A stretch of DNA of 44,276 bases from Thermogemmatispora onikobensis (GCF_001748285.1 NZ_BDGT01000041.1:1-44276), one strand, 5' to 3'; numbered from the stretch's first letter, positions 26,465 to 35,417 are shown. The notes: generated by a model from the letters alone, not told the origin. Numbers and translations: made by a program.

Positions 26465-26546
26465 CGCCTGTTCTGCCGCGTTCCTGCAGAAGTTAGGGAG
26501 GGAAGGAGGGAGCAAGCATCGACCGTTGAGTGCCGCCCGCCCTGGA

Positions 26547-26861
26547 TCAAGAAGCCTCCTCTGGCGATTCCGAAAATTCGCCGATCGCCCCATGCTCATA
26601 GAGCCAGCGAGCGAACTGCAGATGCGGGTCGCCGCTGAGATAGGGAGGAATCTCCCCGCTGCTCTGTACGCGGTGGCGCAGCTGCAGCAAGCGCTGAATC
26701 TCCTCGGGGAGAAACCCGGCTTCGCGCAGGAGATCGAGAGCCTCCGTCTCCGCCTCTCCGGCCTTCAGAGGCAGCTGCCACTGCTCCAGCGGAGAGCGCT
26801 CCTCGTCGCAGGCAGGCTCTCGCTCATGCTGATACTCAAACTGATACTCTCGTCTATCCAT
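26547..26861 (-). CDS. Small hypothetical protein, 104 residues
   Basis: I do not recognise the family. The protein is acidic and soluble, with a basic/acidic N-terminus, then EALDLLREAGFLPEEI, a Leu/Arg-rich helix and HLQFARWLYEHG near the end, which look like packed helices. There is no signal peptide or transmembrane segment. AGGAG lies ten bases before the ATG, codon use fits the neighbours, and a large hairpin follows the stop. These together support a real gene. It probably forms a single-gene transcript divergent from the sigma factor. Function unknown. Confidence 0.65.
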   Translation of the reverse strand: MDRREYQFEYQHEREPACDEERSPLEQWQLPLKAGEAETEALDLLREAGFLPEEIQRLLQLRHRVQSSGEIPPYLSGDPHLQFARWLYEHGAIGEFSESPEEAS

Positions 26862-27240
26862 AGTGCGCTGTCTCCTCTCAAGTGAGAAAAGCTGCTATCA
26901 GCTCAGCTTGTCTAGCTCCGTTAGGTTGGGGTCCGCCCCACCCCTGGTCTGATCTCCGGTACCGCGCGCCAGCCCAGCCCCAAAAAACCAGTCGCGTCCG
27001 GCTGCTCATTGAGAGCCGGGCGCTCACTCGCTCTTGCGAGGTTCCAGATCTCCCTTGACGTTTCCCTTGCTCTATAGAACATCCATATCGGCAAAAAGTT
27101 GACAGCGATTAGTCCCCCGGCCACCCCTTTTTGCCCGCGAGAGAATTTCAGGACCTTTGGCGCAGCAAGGAAGCGACCTCTGTCAGTAGCTCAACAGCAA
27201 GTACTCTCGTACACTCTAGCTAGACAAGGGAGCAGGGAAA

Positions 27241-27600
27241 CTCAGCGGCCCAGCTGGCAACGTCAGCCAGTCAGGGGACGCAGGAGGAGCAGCGCCACGA
27301 AGCGCCCAGGCACCTGCCAGCCCAGACACTCGCATCCTCCTCCCAGCCGACAGCCAGTCAGTCTGCCAGTCAAGTCAATCAAGCCAGCCATAAATAGCCA
27401 AAGATTCAGGCCAGGCAGGCCCACCCTGCCAGGGGGCGTCAGCAACAGTCAGCAAGGCAGCGCAAGCAAACAAACAAGTAAGCAGGCAAGAGAGCGGAAG
27501 GCTGGATAGGGAAGGAGGGCAGGCAGGCAGTTTAGCCGCAGACCGAGCCACGAGGGCCACCAACAGGAGGAGAGGAGAGCAAGTCAGCAGGGCAAGACCC
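27241..27600 (+). other. T-depleted leader upstream of the sigma factor
   Basis: The 764-base gap from 26862 to 27625 contains no convincing gene. Within it, 27241-27600 has only about 29 T in 360 bases (8 percent). It is built from short CAG, CCAG, CAAG and GTCAG units, several in near-tandem copies. Transcribed toward the sigma gene this would be a U-poor, weakly folding RNA. I saw no convincing sigma-70 promoter in the gap; TACACT near 27210 lacks a -35. Confidence 0.6.
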
Positions 27601-27625
27601 CAGTCAGGCAAGGAGATGTCTATCG

Positions 27626-28495
27626 ATGACCAGTTCCGCGCATCTGCAAGAGATCTGGGCCGAGTTCATGCGCACCCACAGTCAGGCACAGCGCCGCCTG
27701 TTGATCGAAGCCTACGTACCGCTGGTGAAAGTCACCGTCGATCGGTTGGGCATTCCGGCGCGCAGCCTGTTGGAAGCCGACGATTTGATCGGCTACGGCA
27801 TGCTTGGGCTCATCAACGCCATCGATCGCTACGATCCTACGCGCGGGATCAGCTTCGAAGCCTTTGCCAGTGCCCGCATTCGGGGAGCGGTTATCGACCA
27901 GCTGCGCGCTCTCAATTGGTTTTCGCGCTCGGCCATGCAGCGCATCAAACAGGTCGAGCAGACGATGGCCGAGCTAGAGCGTCGGCTGGGGAGACCGGCC
28001 CGCGACGAGGAGATGGCCGCGGCCCTCGGCGTCTCCCTGAGACGCTACCGCCGCATGCTCCAAGAAGTGGGCACAGTCATTCTCTCGCTGGATAGCCCCC
28101 TCCATACGCCCGAGAGCGATGGCGACCATTACTCACTTGGCGAAGCCCTGGAGGACCAGGCCACCCCCGAGCCGGCCAGCACTGTCGAGCGCCGCGAGCT
28201 GCTGCAAGCCCTCAGCCAGGCTATCGAGCACCTCCCTCGCCGTGAGCGCCTCGTGCTCGCCCTCTACTACGTCGAGGGCCTCAGCATGAGCGAAATTGGC
28301 AAGACACTCGGCATCTCGCAGTCGCGCGTGAGCCAGCTCCACGCACAGACGCTGCTCCATCTGCGCATCAGCCTTGGTCTCCATGAACAACAGCACAAGC
28401 GCGGAGGCCGCACAAGTACTCGTTCTACATCAGCACACGAACACGCCCGGCAAATCGATTCGCTCGCCCATCAGCAAGTCCCCACTGTACCATAG
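27626..28495 (+). CDS. FliA/WhiG-family RNA polymerase sigma factor
   Basis: The 289-residue protein has sigma region 2 at about 25-95 (DLIGYGMLGLINAIDRYDP, FEAFASARIRGAVIDQLR), region 3 at about 100-160 and region 4 at about 195-250 (LPRRERLVLALYYVEGLSMSEIGKTLGISQSRVSQLH). The RIRGAVIDQLR motif and the overall form match sigma-28 (FliA, WhiG, SigD), which guides polymerase to a special promoter class for motility or differentiation. It ends in a polar His/Arg/Ser-rich tail. AGGAGA lies nine bases before the ATG at 27626. No flagellar gene or anti-sigma factor is visible. csrA follows 661 bases downstream. A sporulation or mycelial role, as for WhiG, is plausible but inferred. Confidence 0.9.
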   Translation: MTSSAHLQEIWAEFMRTHSQAQRRLLIEAYVPLVKVTVDRLGIPARSLLEADDLIGYGMLGLINAIDRYDPTRGISFEAFASARIRGAVIDQLRALNWFSRSAMQRIKQVEQTMAELERRLGRPARDEEMAAALGVSLRRYRRMLQEVGTVILSLDSPLHTPESDGDHYSLGEALEDQATPEPASTVERRELLQALSQAIEHLPRRERLVLALYYVEGLSMSEIGKTLGISQSRVSQLHAQTLLHLRISLGLHEQQHKRGGRTSTRSTSAHEHARQIDSLAHQQVPTVP

Positions 28496-28498
28496 CCT

Positions 28499-28537
28499 GG
28501 ATCGTATAGTATCATAAACAGAGTATTATTACGATCC
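28499..28537 (+). terminator. Hairpin downstream of the sigma factor
   Basis: Perfect 8-bp arms, 28499-28506 and 28530-28537, extend inward by A/T and G-T pairs. The stem begins four bases after the stop codon. A TTTCCCT tract follows, only weakly T-rich. Confidence 0.4.
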
Positions 28538-29156
28538 CTGGTTTCCCTGTTGATCTTGAGCGACCTGTTGACTACGAGAGGGGAGCAGGCTTCCCTGGCA
28601 GGAAAGCCAGCCCCGGTGTCACACCTTTCAGGGGAGGGTACCCAGGTGCAGATCAGGGCTCCACATCACTCTCAACAACGACGGCAGCTTTGGCCACAGC
28701 AGCAGGGCCGCTCAGCGCTGAGACGGTGGCAAAGGCGCTGCGGCCCGTCAACAGGGACAGGCCCCAACTGCTCGCAATGCCCGGGGAAACAGTGGTTGCT
28801 GAAGCACGGTGTACAATCTACAGAGAGGGTAGTTTTATCGCCAGCGCGAGTGCGCACGGCGGTCTGTGAGATCGAACCTCGCTTGCTTGTGCGGAAAATC
28901 CTGGCGCTGAATCGTCTTTTGACAAAGAGCGTACATTGAGTCTGCACAAGGGACTCACAGACCAGCGTTTTGTTGTGCTCCGTGCCAGTGACAGGAAACG
29001 AGCCTACCCGTTTCCGTCACCAGCAACGTCCAGTGTGAGCAGGAAGCCCACTCGCTGCTCGGCATCTCGTCTGTGTTCGGCTTGAAGAGACGCCTGTAAG
29101 GTGTCATCTGCAGCGCAGGGACGTCTCGGAAATGCTTCTGGGGAAGGGAGCCTTAC
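28538..29156 (+). promoter_or_regulatory. Structured region upstream of csrA
   Basis: No gene is visible in this stretch. A strong hairpin at 28988-29020 pairs GTGAC-GGAAACG with CGTTTCC-GTCAC (12 bp, one bulged A). Nearer the gene, GAGACGCCTG (29087-29096) pairs with CAGG-CGTCTC (29116-29127). GTAAGG (29096-29101) can pair with CCTTAC (29151-29156), which would trap the GGGGAAGGGAG binding site in a loop directly before the csrA ATG. GGA triplets, the core of CsrA binding, occur in these parts, so autoregulation is possible. A perfect TTGACA at 28918 has no -10. Confidence 0.45.
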
Positions 29157-29381
29157 ATGCTTGTTTTGAGACGCAAAGTTGGTGAAAGCATCATTCTCGG
29201 TGGGGTCATTAGCATCTCGGTCCTCGCGGTCGAGGGGGAGCGTGTGAAAATCGGAATCAACGCGCCTCCAGAAGTGACCATTGTGCGCGAGGAGCTGTTA
29301 CGCTCGGGGCAGGATCAGCACCAGCAACCAGCAGCGAATGCTTCGACCGTGACGAATGCTCCAAGCGTACAGCGCTCGTAG
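29157..29381 (+). CDS. csrA: CsrA translational regulator
   Basis: The first 50 residues are the CsrA fold: MLVLRRKVGESIILG, then ISVLAVEGERVKIGINAPPEVTIVREEL. CsrA is a homodimer that binds GGA motifs in mRNA leaders and usually blocks ribosome access. The protein is 74 residues, within the family range, with a polar Gln/Ala/Ser tail after residue 50. AAGGGAG lies six bases before the ATG. The leader can fold over the binding site, which fits self-repression. Its neighbour upstream is the FliA/WhiG-type sigma factor, the arrangement often seen in flagellar loci, although no flagellar genes are in the window. Confidence 0.95.
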   Translation: MLVLRRKVGESIILGGVISISVLAVEGERVKIGINAPPEVTIVREELLRSGQDQHQQPAANASTVTNAPSVQRS

Positions 29382-29591
29382 CGGTTCATCTATCCATCTA
29401 GCGCATCTCTCGTTGAAAGCAAGGCCAGGTCCTCGCCAGGCAGTGCCAGCGCCTGCCCGGGGACCTGGCTTGCTCCTCGAAATCGGCAGCGAGTGTGGTG
29501 CCGGCGTCCTTCAGGCTCGACAGCCCACCGTCAGCACCAGCGCTTTGCTCCTCCGCTCTTGTTCGCCAGCCATTTCCTGCTGCTGCTGCTG

Positions 29592-30746
29592 CTATTCGCT
29601 GGGGGCCTCAACCTTGTAGCCGTTGCTCGGCTCCACGGCCTCCGTCCGAGCAGGGGCGGCTTCCGGCTCCTCGCCACGGATAAAAGCCTCGGTCATGGCA
29701 CGCGCGACGTCATCAGGGTACTGCACTGGCGGCGACTTCATGAGGTAGGCGCTCGGTCCGAGCAGGGTGCCGCTGAGGCCACGGTCCAGCGCCAGCTTGG
29801 CCAGGCGCACCGCGTCGATGACGACGCCGGCAGAGTTGGGCGAGTCCCAGACCTCTAGCTTCAGCTCCAGGTTGAGCGGCACATCACCAAAGGTGCGCCC
29901 CTCCAGACGGATGTAGGCCCACTTGCGATCTTGCAGCCAGGCCACGTAGTCCGACGGCCCAATGTGGACGTTCTCCGGCGGCAGCTCGTAGTCAAGCTGG
30001 CTGGTGACAGCGTTGGTCTTGCTGATCTTTTTGGACTCCAGCCGCTCGCGCTCGAGCATGTTGTAAAAGTCGGTGTTGCCACCAACGTTGAGCTGCATGG
30101 TGCGCTCTAGCCGCACGCCGCGATCGCGGAAGAGCTTGGCCAGCACACGGTGGACAATCGTGGCCCCCACCTGGCTCTTGATGTCGTCACCAATCATCGG
30201 CAGTCCAGCCTCTTTAAAACGCTCTTGCCAGTACTGCTCGCGCGCGATGAAGACCGGAATGCAGTTGACGAAGGCGACACCAGCTTGCAGCACCTGCTCA
30301 ACGTACCACTTGGTGGCCGTCTCCGAGCCAACCGGCAGATAGTTGACAAGGACGTCGGTTCCGGTGTCTTTGAGGATGCGGACAACGTCGTCGGTCTTGC
30401 CCGGCGCCTTGGTGACAACTTGCGAGAGGTATTTGCCTAGCCCGTCGTGGGTCATGCCACGATAGACTTTGACTCCCAGCGGCGGGACGTCGGCAAAACG
30501 GTAGGTGTTGTTGGGAGCCGCGTAGATGGCCTCGGCCAGATCCTTGCCAACTTTGTTCTGGTCAATATCGAAAGCTGCCGAGAATTCGATGTCGCTGATA
30601 TGATAGCCCCCCAGGGTGACATGCATGAGCCCCGGGACAAAGTCCTCTGGCTTGGCGTTGCGATAATAGTAGACACCTTGCACAAGCGAGCTGGCACAGT
30701 TGCCAACGCCAACAATGGCTACACGTACTTTCTTCGATCCTGGCAT
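29592..30746 (-). CDS. ino1: Inositol-3-phosphate synthase (myo-inositol-1-phosphate synthase)
   Basis: The 384-residue protein matches the short, actinobacterial-type inositol phosphate synthase. The N-terminal NAD-binding Rossmann motif is [14 protein letters not shown] (about 10-23). Family blocks include [46 protein letters not shown] and [20 protein letters not shown]. It converts glucose-6-phosphate to inositol-3-phosphate with NAD, giving precursors for inositol lipids, mycothiol-like thiols or compatible solutes. The ATG at 30746 has AGGAAGGGA six bases upstream. The C-terminus carries about 20 extra acidic/Ala residues. The gene seems monocistronic and divergent from the ADP-ribosylglycohydrolase. 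Confidence 0.95.
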   Translation of the reverse strand: MPGSKKVRVAIVGVGNCASSLVQGVYYYRNAKPEDFVPGLMHVTLGGYHISDIEFSAAFDIDQNKVGKDLAEAIYAAPNNTYRFADVPPLGVKVYRGMTHDGLGKYLSQVVTKAPGKTDDVVRILKDTGTDVLVNYLPVGSETATKWYVEQVLQAGVAFVNCIPVFIAREQYWQERFKEAGLPMIGDDIKSQVGATIVHRVLAKLFRDRGVRLERTMQLNVGGNTDFYNMLERERLESKKISKTNAVTSQLDYELPPENVHIGPSDYVAWLQDRKWAYIRLEGRTFGDVPLNLELKLEVWDSPNSAGVVIDAVRLAKLALDRGLSGTLLGPSAYLMKSPPVQYPDDVARAMTEAFIRGEEPEAAPARTEAVEPSNGYKVEAPSE

Positions 30747-30784
30747 GATCGTTCCCTTCCTCCTACGAATTGAGCTAGCTGATT

Positions 30785-30790
30785 ACTATA
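30785..30790 (-). promoter_or_regulatory. Possible -10 box of ino1
   Basis: TATAGT on the minus strand lies about 40 bases upstream of the ino1 ATG. No good -35 is present at the right distance. A second candidate, TTGCTC (31086-31091) with a perfect TATAAT (31061-31066) 19 bases apart on the same strand, would give a leader of about 310 bases. Confidence 0.35.
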
Positions 30791-31505
30791 GTGGCATTCG
30801 CCGCGTGACTCCTGCGCTGCGCAAAATACGCAAAGATATCCACTTCCACCCTTCAAATGATCCAGACTACGCTGGTGTTGATCCAATTCGTCTGCTCGCT
30901 GAATGCAACTCTGACCCTGGCAGTCGACGACGCTGTTGCCGCCAGAAAAAAAGATGGTGCGGAGAAGAGTGCGAGGATTCCTTTCTCTGGAGGTAGGACT
31001 GCTTCCGATTCCCTCTCTGCCAGATGCATGCACCTCCTCACAAATTAGCAGGCTGTCAATATTATACTATTATCTCTGGGCAGGAGAGCAAGCAGCTAGC
31101 TCTGCCTTGCGGATCGCTCTCACTGTTGCTGGTCAGCCGCCGCCTCAGCTTCCGGCCCTCGCTCGCACTCTCCTCCGCCCCTTCCTCCCTCCGCTCGCTG
31201 TCCTTCGCCCCTCCTCATCCAGCACAGCGCCGCCCGCGGCAGAGGCCTCCCTCGGATCGCGCTCCGCATGGCGTACCGATCGGAGGGAGCCTTCTTTGAG
31301 GTTTCTGAGGTAAACGGGTTTTCCCATGTTTTTAAACAGTGCAGGCAGGCTGTCTATTCCCGCAGATTCGAGGCACCAAATTCCTGGCAGCCAGACGTTT
31401 TATCGGCGTAAATCTACTCGCCAGAGCTTGTCGACACTCAATAGCGGCAAAAAAGACGCCAGATCGCTTGATCAATTGATCTGAACCCTGGAGAGGTGCA
31501 GAAAA
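30791..31505. other. Divergent intergenic region between ino1 and the ADP-ribosylglycohydrolase
   Basis: No gene is supported. An A+T-rich core at 31055-31073 has back-to-back -10 boxes: TATACT at 31063 on plus and TATAAT at 31061-31066 on minus. The plus strand from 31139 to 31230 is mostly C and T. A hairpin pairs 31244-31259 with 31277-31291 (14 pairs with one bulge and one mismatch), followed by a T-rich stretch, and could be an attenuator or the end of a short RNA. Confidence 0.4.
31470..31481. promoter_or_regulatory. Perfect 12-base palindrome GATCAATTGATC
   Basis: The palindrome sits 25 bases upstream of the ADP-ribosylglycohydrolase ATG. It is a possible operator, for instance for the WYL regulator encoded by the next gene; this is positional inference. 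Confidence 0.3.
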
Positions 31506-32447
31506 ATGGAAAGACGGTCGCGCTATCGTGGCAGCCTCCTGGGCCTGGCCTGCGGCGACGCTGTGGGCACAACGTTGGAGTTTCGATCGCCGGGCTCGTT
31601 TGCACCCTTGACGGATATGGTCGGTGGGGGACCCTTTGGGCTGCAGGCCGGCCAGTGGACCGATGATACGTCGATGGCGCTCTGCCTGGCGACCAGTTTG
31701 GTGGAGCGCCAGGGTTTTGATGTACGCGATCAGATGGAGCGCTATGTGCGCTGGCGCAATGAGGGCTATCTGTCGAGTACGGGCTATTGCTTCGATATCG
31801 GGGGTACGGTGGCCAGCGCTTTGCGCCGCTTTGACGAGACCGGGGAGCCGCTGGCCGGCTCCCCTGATCCGCACTACGCAGGCAATGGCTCCCTGATGCG
31901 CCTGGCTCCTGTGCCGCTCTGTTATGCGCGTCATCCGCGGGTCGCGTTGGAGAAGGCCGCCCTCAGCTCATGTACGACGCACGCGACGGCGACAGCGGTG
32001 GATGCCTGCCGCTATATGGCCGGGCTGATCGTCGGGGCTTTGGAAGGCGCCAGTAAGGAGGAATTGCTGGCCCCCTTCTATACGCCGGTGCCCGGCTCCT
32101 GGGAGGAGCAGCCGCTGACGCCGGAGATCGCCGAGGTGGCGGCTGGCTCGTTTAAGGTGCGTCAGCCGCCGGAGATCCGCGGTCTTGGCTATGTGGTGAA
32201 GACGCTGGAGGCGGCGCTCTGGGCTTTCTACCATAGCACTTCGTTCCGCGAGGGCTGCCTGCTGGTAGTAAACCTGGGCGACGACGCCGATTCGACCGGG
32301 GCGGTCTATGGTCAGCTGGCAGGCGCTTTCTATGGTGAGGAGGCTATCCCCGCTGAGTGGCGCGCCAAGCTGGCGAAGCGCGAGCTGATCGAGTCGCTGG
32401 CCGATGCCCTCTATGAGCTGGCCGAGCGTATCCTACCGGAATCCTGA
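31506..32447 (+). CDS. ADP-ribosylglycohydrolase (DraG/ARH family)
   Basis: The 313-residue protein shows the all-helical DraG fold signatures. Metal-binding TDDT is at residues 52-55 ([11 protein letters not shown]) and the second metal site is GDDADSTGA at 258-266. [11 protein letters not shown] near 123-133 is also typical. The family removes ADP-ribose from proteins, nucleic acids or small molecules using two magnesium ions. The binding residues are intact. GGAGAGG lies about ten bases before the ATG. The WYL regulator 97 bases downstream on the same strand is probably linked in expression. Confidence 0.92.
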   Translation: MERRSRYRGSLLGLACGDAVGTTLEFRSPGSFAPLTDMVGGGPFGLQAGQWTDDTSMALCLATSLVERQGFDVRDQMERYVRWRNEGYLSSTGYCFDIGGTVASALRRFDETGEPLAGSPDPHYAGNGSLMRLAPVPLCYARHPRVALEKAALSSCTTHATATAVDACRYMAGLIVGALEGASKEELLAPFYTPVPGSWEEQPLTPEIAEVAAGSFKVRQPPEIRGLGYVVKTLEAALWAFYHSTSFREGCLLVVNLGDDADSTGAVYGQLAGAFYGEEAIPAEWRAKLAKRELIESLADALYELAERILPES

Positions 32448-32544
32448 AGCCTGCAGAGAAAAGGAGAGAGGAAAGGTCGGAGCATGATCACCCAGGACCG
32501 GGACGGACAGGAGGCTCGGTTGACACTCGCCAGAGGGTAGACTG

Positions 32545-33495
32545 ATGCACCGCATGGATCGCTTGACTGCCATTGTGCTGCTCTTGCAGCGCGGTAAATG
32601 GACCGCCGCCTCTCTCGCGCGGCATTTCGAGGTTTCACGCCGCACGATTCTGCGCGATATCGAGGCCCTGTGTGAGATGGGCATGCCGGTAGTGGCCGAG
32701 CCGGGACCAGGCGGCGGTTATAGCTTGCCAGCGGATTATGCCCTGGCCCCCCTGCCGCTGTCGCTGCACGAGGCCCTGCTGCTGCGTTTGGCACTGAGCA
32801 GCCTCTTGCAGTTGCGCTCAGTTCCTTTCAAGGAGGCACGGGCCTCGCTGTGGGCTAAGATTACGGCGCTGCTGCCATCGCGTGAGGAGATCGAGCCAGG
32901 CCTGGAACAGATGCTGAGTTCCTCATCCGCGGCGCGCTCCAGAGGGGCAGAGTTCCCAGTGCCCTTCTTTAGCGATTTGCTGCAGGCGCTGGCGGCAGGC
33001 CGCTGGGTTCGGGTAACCTATCGCTCGGAGCGGCGCCAGTCGGAGCAGACCCTGCTGCCCCAGCGCCTGTTTACCAACGCTGGCCTCTGGTACTGCTATG
33101 CCTACTCGCTGGAACACGACTGTGTGCGCCTCTATCGCGTCGATCGCCTGCTCCGCCTGGAGATACTGACCGAGCCTCCCAGCGCGAAGCCACCGGAGAT
33201 CAGGAACCGGTGGGAAGATCCAGCCTTCCCAGAGATCTGCATCCGCCTGACCGAGCGCGGGGCGCTACGTCTTGAGCGCTGCATCCCGCTGGCAGCTCGC
33301 CTGCAACGCGAGGCCGATGGCAGTGGTTGGCTGCGCCTGCATTGGAATCCAGATGACTATGACTGGCTGGCGCGCCAGCTCTTGAGCTTAGGCCCGGAAG
33401 CCCGGGTTTTGACGCCGACGGCCCTGCGCCAGTGTCTCCAAAGGCTCGCCAGCCAGATTCTGGCATGCTCCGAGGAGGAGAAAATGGTGACATAG
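32545..33495 (+). CDS. HTH and WYL-domain transcriptional regulator
   Basis: Residues 1-60 form a DeoR/HTH_11-type winged helix (LARHFEVSRRTILRDIEAL). Residues about 150-230 are the WYL domain (WVRVTYRSERR, then LWYCYAYS and YRVDRLLRLE), followed by a WCX-like C-terminal extension. WYL domains sense nucleotides or nucleic acid, and such regulators often control DNA repair or defence genes. The length of 316 residues is standard. It starts at ATG 32545; an ATG three codons later is an alternative. GAGGG precedes it by about eight bases. It follows the ADP-ribosylglycohydrolase gene, whose upstream palindrome is a candidate target. Confidence 0.9.
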   Translation: MHRMDRLTAIVLLLQRGKWTAASLARHFEVSRRTILRDIEALCEMGMPVVAEPGPGGGYSLPADYALAPLPLSLHEALLLRLALSSLLQLRSVPFKEARASLWAKITALLPSREEIEPGLEQMLSSSSAARSRGAEFPVPFFSDLLQALAAGRWVRVTYRSERRQSEQTLLPQRLFTNAGLWYCYAYSLEHDCVRLYRVDRLLRLEILTEPPSAKPPEIRNRWEDPAFPEICIRLTERGALRLERCIPLAARLQREADGSGWLRLHWNPDDYDWLARQLLSLGPEARVLTPTALRQCLQRLASQILACSEEEKMVT

Positions 33496-33638
33496 TGTTG
33501 TCACCAGGTCAGGGGTAGACTGGTCCTTGTCCTGGCCGACCTGACCGATGCGGGCAGCGATCTTGACAGCCGGTCCAGTCAGGTTGCAGACCAGAATGCG
33601 CATGAGTTGCTGCTCAGGAGCATAGAAAGGAGTCTCTC

Positions 33639-34013
33639 ATGGCCCAACGGAGTATTATCCACCTTGAGTTGCCAACACGCGACCGCGACGCCAGTGCCGT
33701 CTTTTACCAGGCTGTGTTCGGCTGGCAAATGAGACATAACAGCAGATACGACTATTTGTACTTTGAGACCCAAGACGGGATACACGGGGGCTTTCCCGGC
33801 CCCGACGGCCAGAGCCAACGCGAGGGGGAGCCGCTGATCTATCTGGCCAGCGAGGATATCGAGGCCACGCTGGCCGCGATCGAGGCCCACGGCGGGCGCT
33901 GCCTGATTCCGAAGACGGAGATCCCCGGCCTCGGCTGGTGGGCCCTTTTCCGCGATCCCGCCGGCAATCGCCTCGGCCTCTTTACTCCTGCGCCGTCTAC
34001 GTCGGGCGAGTGA
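33639..34013 (+). CDS. VOC-family (glyoxalase/bleomycin-resistance-like) protein
   Basis: This 124-residue protein is a single vicinal-oxygen-chelate unit with two beta-alpha-beta-beta-beta repeats: IIHLELPTRDRDASAVFYQAVFGW at the start and FRDPAGNRLGLF at the end. His8 fits the usual first metal ligand, but the terminal glutamate ligand of dioxygenase types is not obvious. It resembles the predicted-lactoylglutathione-lyase subgroup, whose activity is mostly unknown. AGGAG lies seven bases before the ATG. It converges with the epimerase gene at 34054, with only about 40 bases between them. Confidence 0.88.
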   Translation: MAQRSIIHLELPTRDRDASAVFYQAVFGWQMRHNSRYDYLYFETQDGIHGGFPGPDGQSQREGEPLIYLASEDIEATLAAIEAHGGRCLIPKTEIPGLGWWALFRDPAGNRLGLFTPAPSTSGE

Positions 34014-34053
34014 GCCGCACTGACGTTGCTTTCCCCTCCGCCCGAGTCCGGCC

Positions 34054-34992
34054 CTAGCCGCGGGCCTGGCTCTGGCGGAAAAATTCGACCGTTTGGCGAA
34101 TGCCCTCTTCCAGCGTGACCTGCGGCTGCCAGCCGAGGAAGCGCGCTGCTTTGCCACAGTCGAAGTAGGCAAGCCGGATGTCGCCCGGTCGCTTGGGAGC
34201 GCGCTGGATGGGGGCCTCGAAGCCAGTGAGATTGACAAGCTGACGGTAGATCTCGTTGACCGAGGTAGGCCGCCCGGTGGCAATGCAGAAGACGTCGTTA
34301 TCACCTCGCTCCAGCGCCAGCAGGTTGGCCCGAGCGACATCGCTGACAAAAACATAATCCTTGGCCTGCTCGCCGTCCCAGTCGATGCGCACGCTCTCCC
34401 CGGTGAGGAAGCGACGGGCAAAAATGGCGATGACTCCCGCTTCGCCGTTGGGGTCTTGACGTGGCCCGTAGACGTTGCCGTAGCGCAAGATAGTGTAGGT
34501 CAGACCGTGGGCCTCATGCCAGTAGCGCAGATAGTGCTCGCCAACCATCTTGGTAATGCCGTAGGGCGATTCGGGCCGCTGGGGTGTCTCTTCGGTGACG
34601 GGCAGTTGCGGCGGCGTGCCATAGGTCGCCGCCGACGAAGCGAAGATGATTTTGCGCACGCCGGCCTGGGTACAGTTCTGCAGGATGGTGAGCAGGCCGA
34701 GGACGTTGACGCGAGCATCGAGGAGAGGATCACGCGCCGAGACGGCGACGCTATGCTGGGCGGCGTGATGGCTGACGACATCGGGCCGCACCTCGGCGAA
34801 GAGAGCGCGCATAGCCTCGGCATCGGTAATATCAGCCTGGAAGAAATGGGCCTGGGCGGCAAGATTGGCCGGGTCACCGCCTCCCTCGCTCCAGAGGTTG
34901 TCAACGACGAAGACCTCATGACCAGCCGCCAGATAGGCGTCGACCAGATGGGAGCCGATGAAGCCTGCGCCTCCTGTGACAAGAATCTTCAT
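34054..34992 (-). CDS. NAD-dependent nucleotide-sugar epimerase (GalE-like)
   Basis: The 312-residue protein is an extended short-chain dehydrogenase. GGAGFIG at residues 7-13 binds NAD, Ser119-Ser120 and Y144-x3-K148 form the catalytic set, and LRYGNVYGPRQDP is the typical mid-domain block. It most likely interconverts UDP-glucose and UDP-galactose or a related pair (UDP-glucuronate also possible) for cell-surface polysaccharide. The stop codon lies in a GGCCC/GGGCC hairpin that may end transcription from both sides. No other sugar genes are adjacent. Confidence 0.9.
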   Translation of the reverse strand: MKILVTGGAGFIGSHLVDAYLAAGHEVFVVDNLWSEGGGDPANLAAQAHFFQADITDAEAMRALFAEVRPDVVSHHAAQHSVAVSARDPLLDARVNVLGLLTILQNCTQAGVRKIIFASSAATYGTPPQLPVTEETPQRPESPYGITKMVGEHYLRYWHEAHGLTYTILRYGNVYGPRQDPNGEAGVIAIFARRFLTGESVRIDWDGEQAKDYVFVSDVARANLLALERGDNDVFCIATGRPTSVNEIYRQLVNLTGFEAPIQRAPKRPGDIRLAYFDCGKAARFLGWQPQVTLEEGIRQTVEFFRQSQARG

Positions 34993-35417
34993 GCTGAGCC
35001 AGATACAGGCGCCGCGCCCTCTCTTGTCCTGGCCAGCCAGATGACAGGCAAAGAACCAGGAACCAGGCTGGCGCCTTTCCTCCTTCTGTAATCACGCATG
35101 CAGAGCTAAAGCTCAACTGCTGCACCGACTCGCTCATTGCCGGTTCGGCCAGCGGGCGGGGCAGAGCGCTGACCACTCGCAGAGCTGAGAGGGCAGCAGG
35201 CGAGGCTTTCCCAATCAGCGAGAGAAGATCGCCGTGGTGGTCAGTTTCCAGTCCCCAGCCATCCGTCCGGTCGTGGATAGCAGTGGCAGCAGTTTTTCTC
35301 TATCTTAGCAAGAGTGAGACAGGGCGTCAAACGCGGCCAGGCGGTCGATCCTCCTCGTTATCTCGCGAGGCAAGCGCAACCCATGGACGCCGGGTACAGG
35401 AGGTTGGCCCGCCGCCG
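34993..35417. other. Gap upstream of the epimerase gene
   Basis: I see no gene, RNA or clear promoter in this 425-base stretch. It must hold the epimerase promoter (minus strand) and the 3' end of the gene stopping at 35418, but neither stands out. Confidence 0.4.

Noticed and set aside
27099-27509. Plus-strand open frame of 136 residues in the gap before the sigma factor
   Set aside because: It is rich in Arg, Ser, Pro and Gln because the DNA is T-poor; there is no ribosome binding site and no domain.
28918-28923. Perfect TTGACA as a csrA promoter
   Set aside because: No -10 element lies 16-19 bases downstream.
33579-34421. Minus-strand open frame of 280 residues across the VOC and epimerase genes
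   Set aside because: Both genes beneath it have clear family motifs; the frame has no recognisable domain and an unlikely composition.
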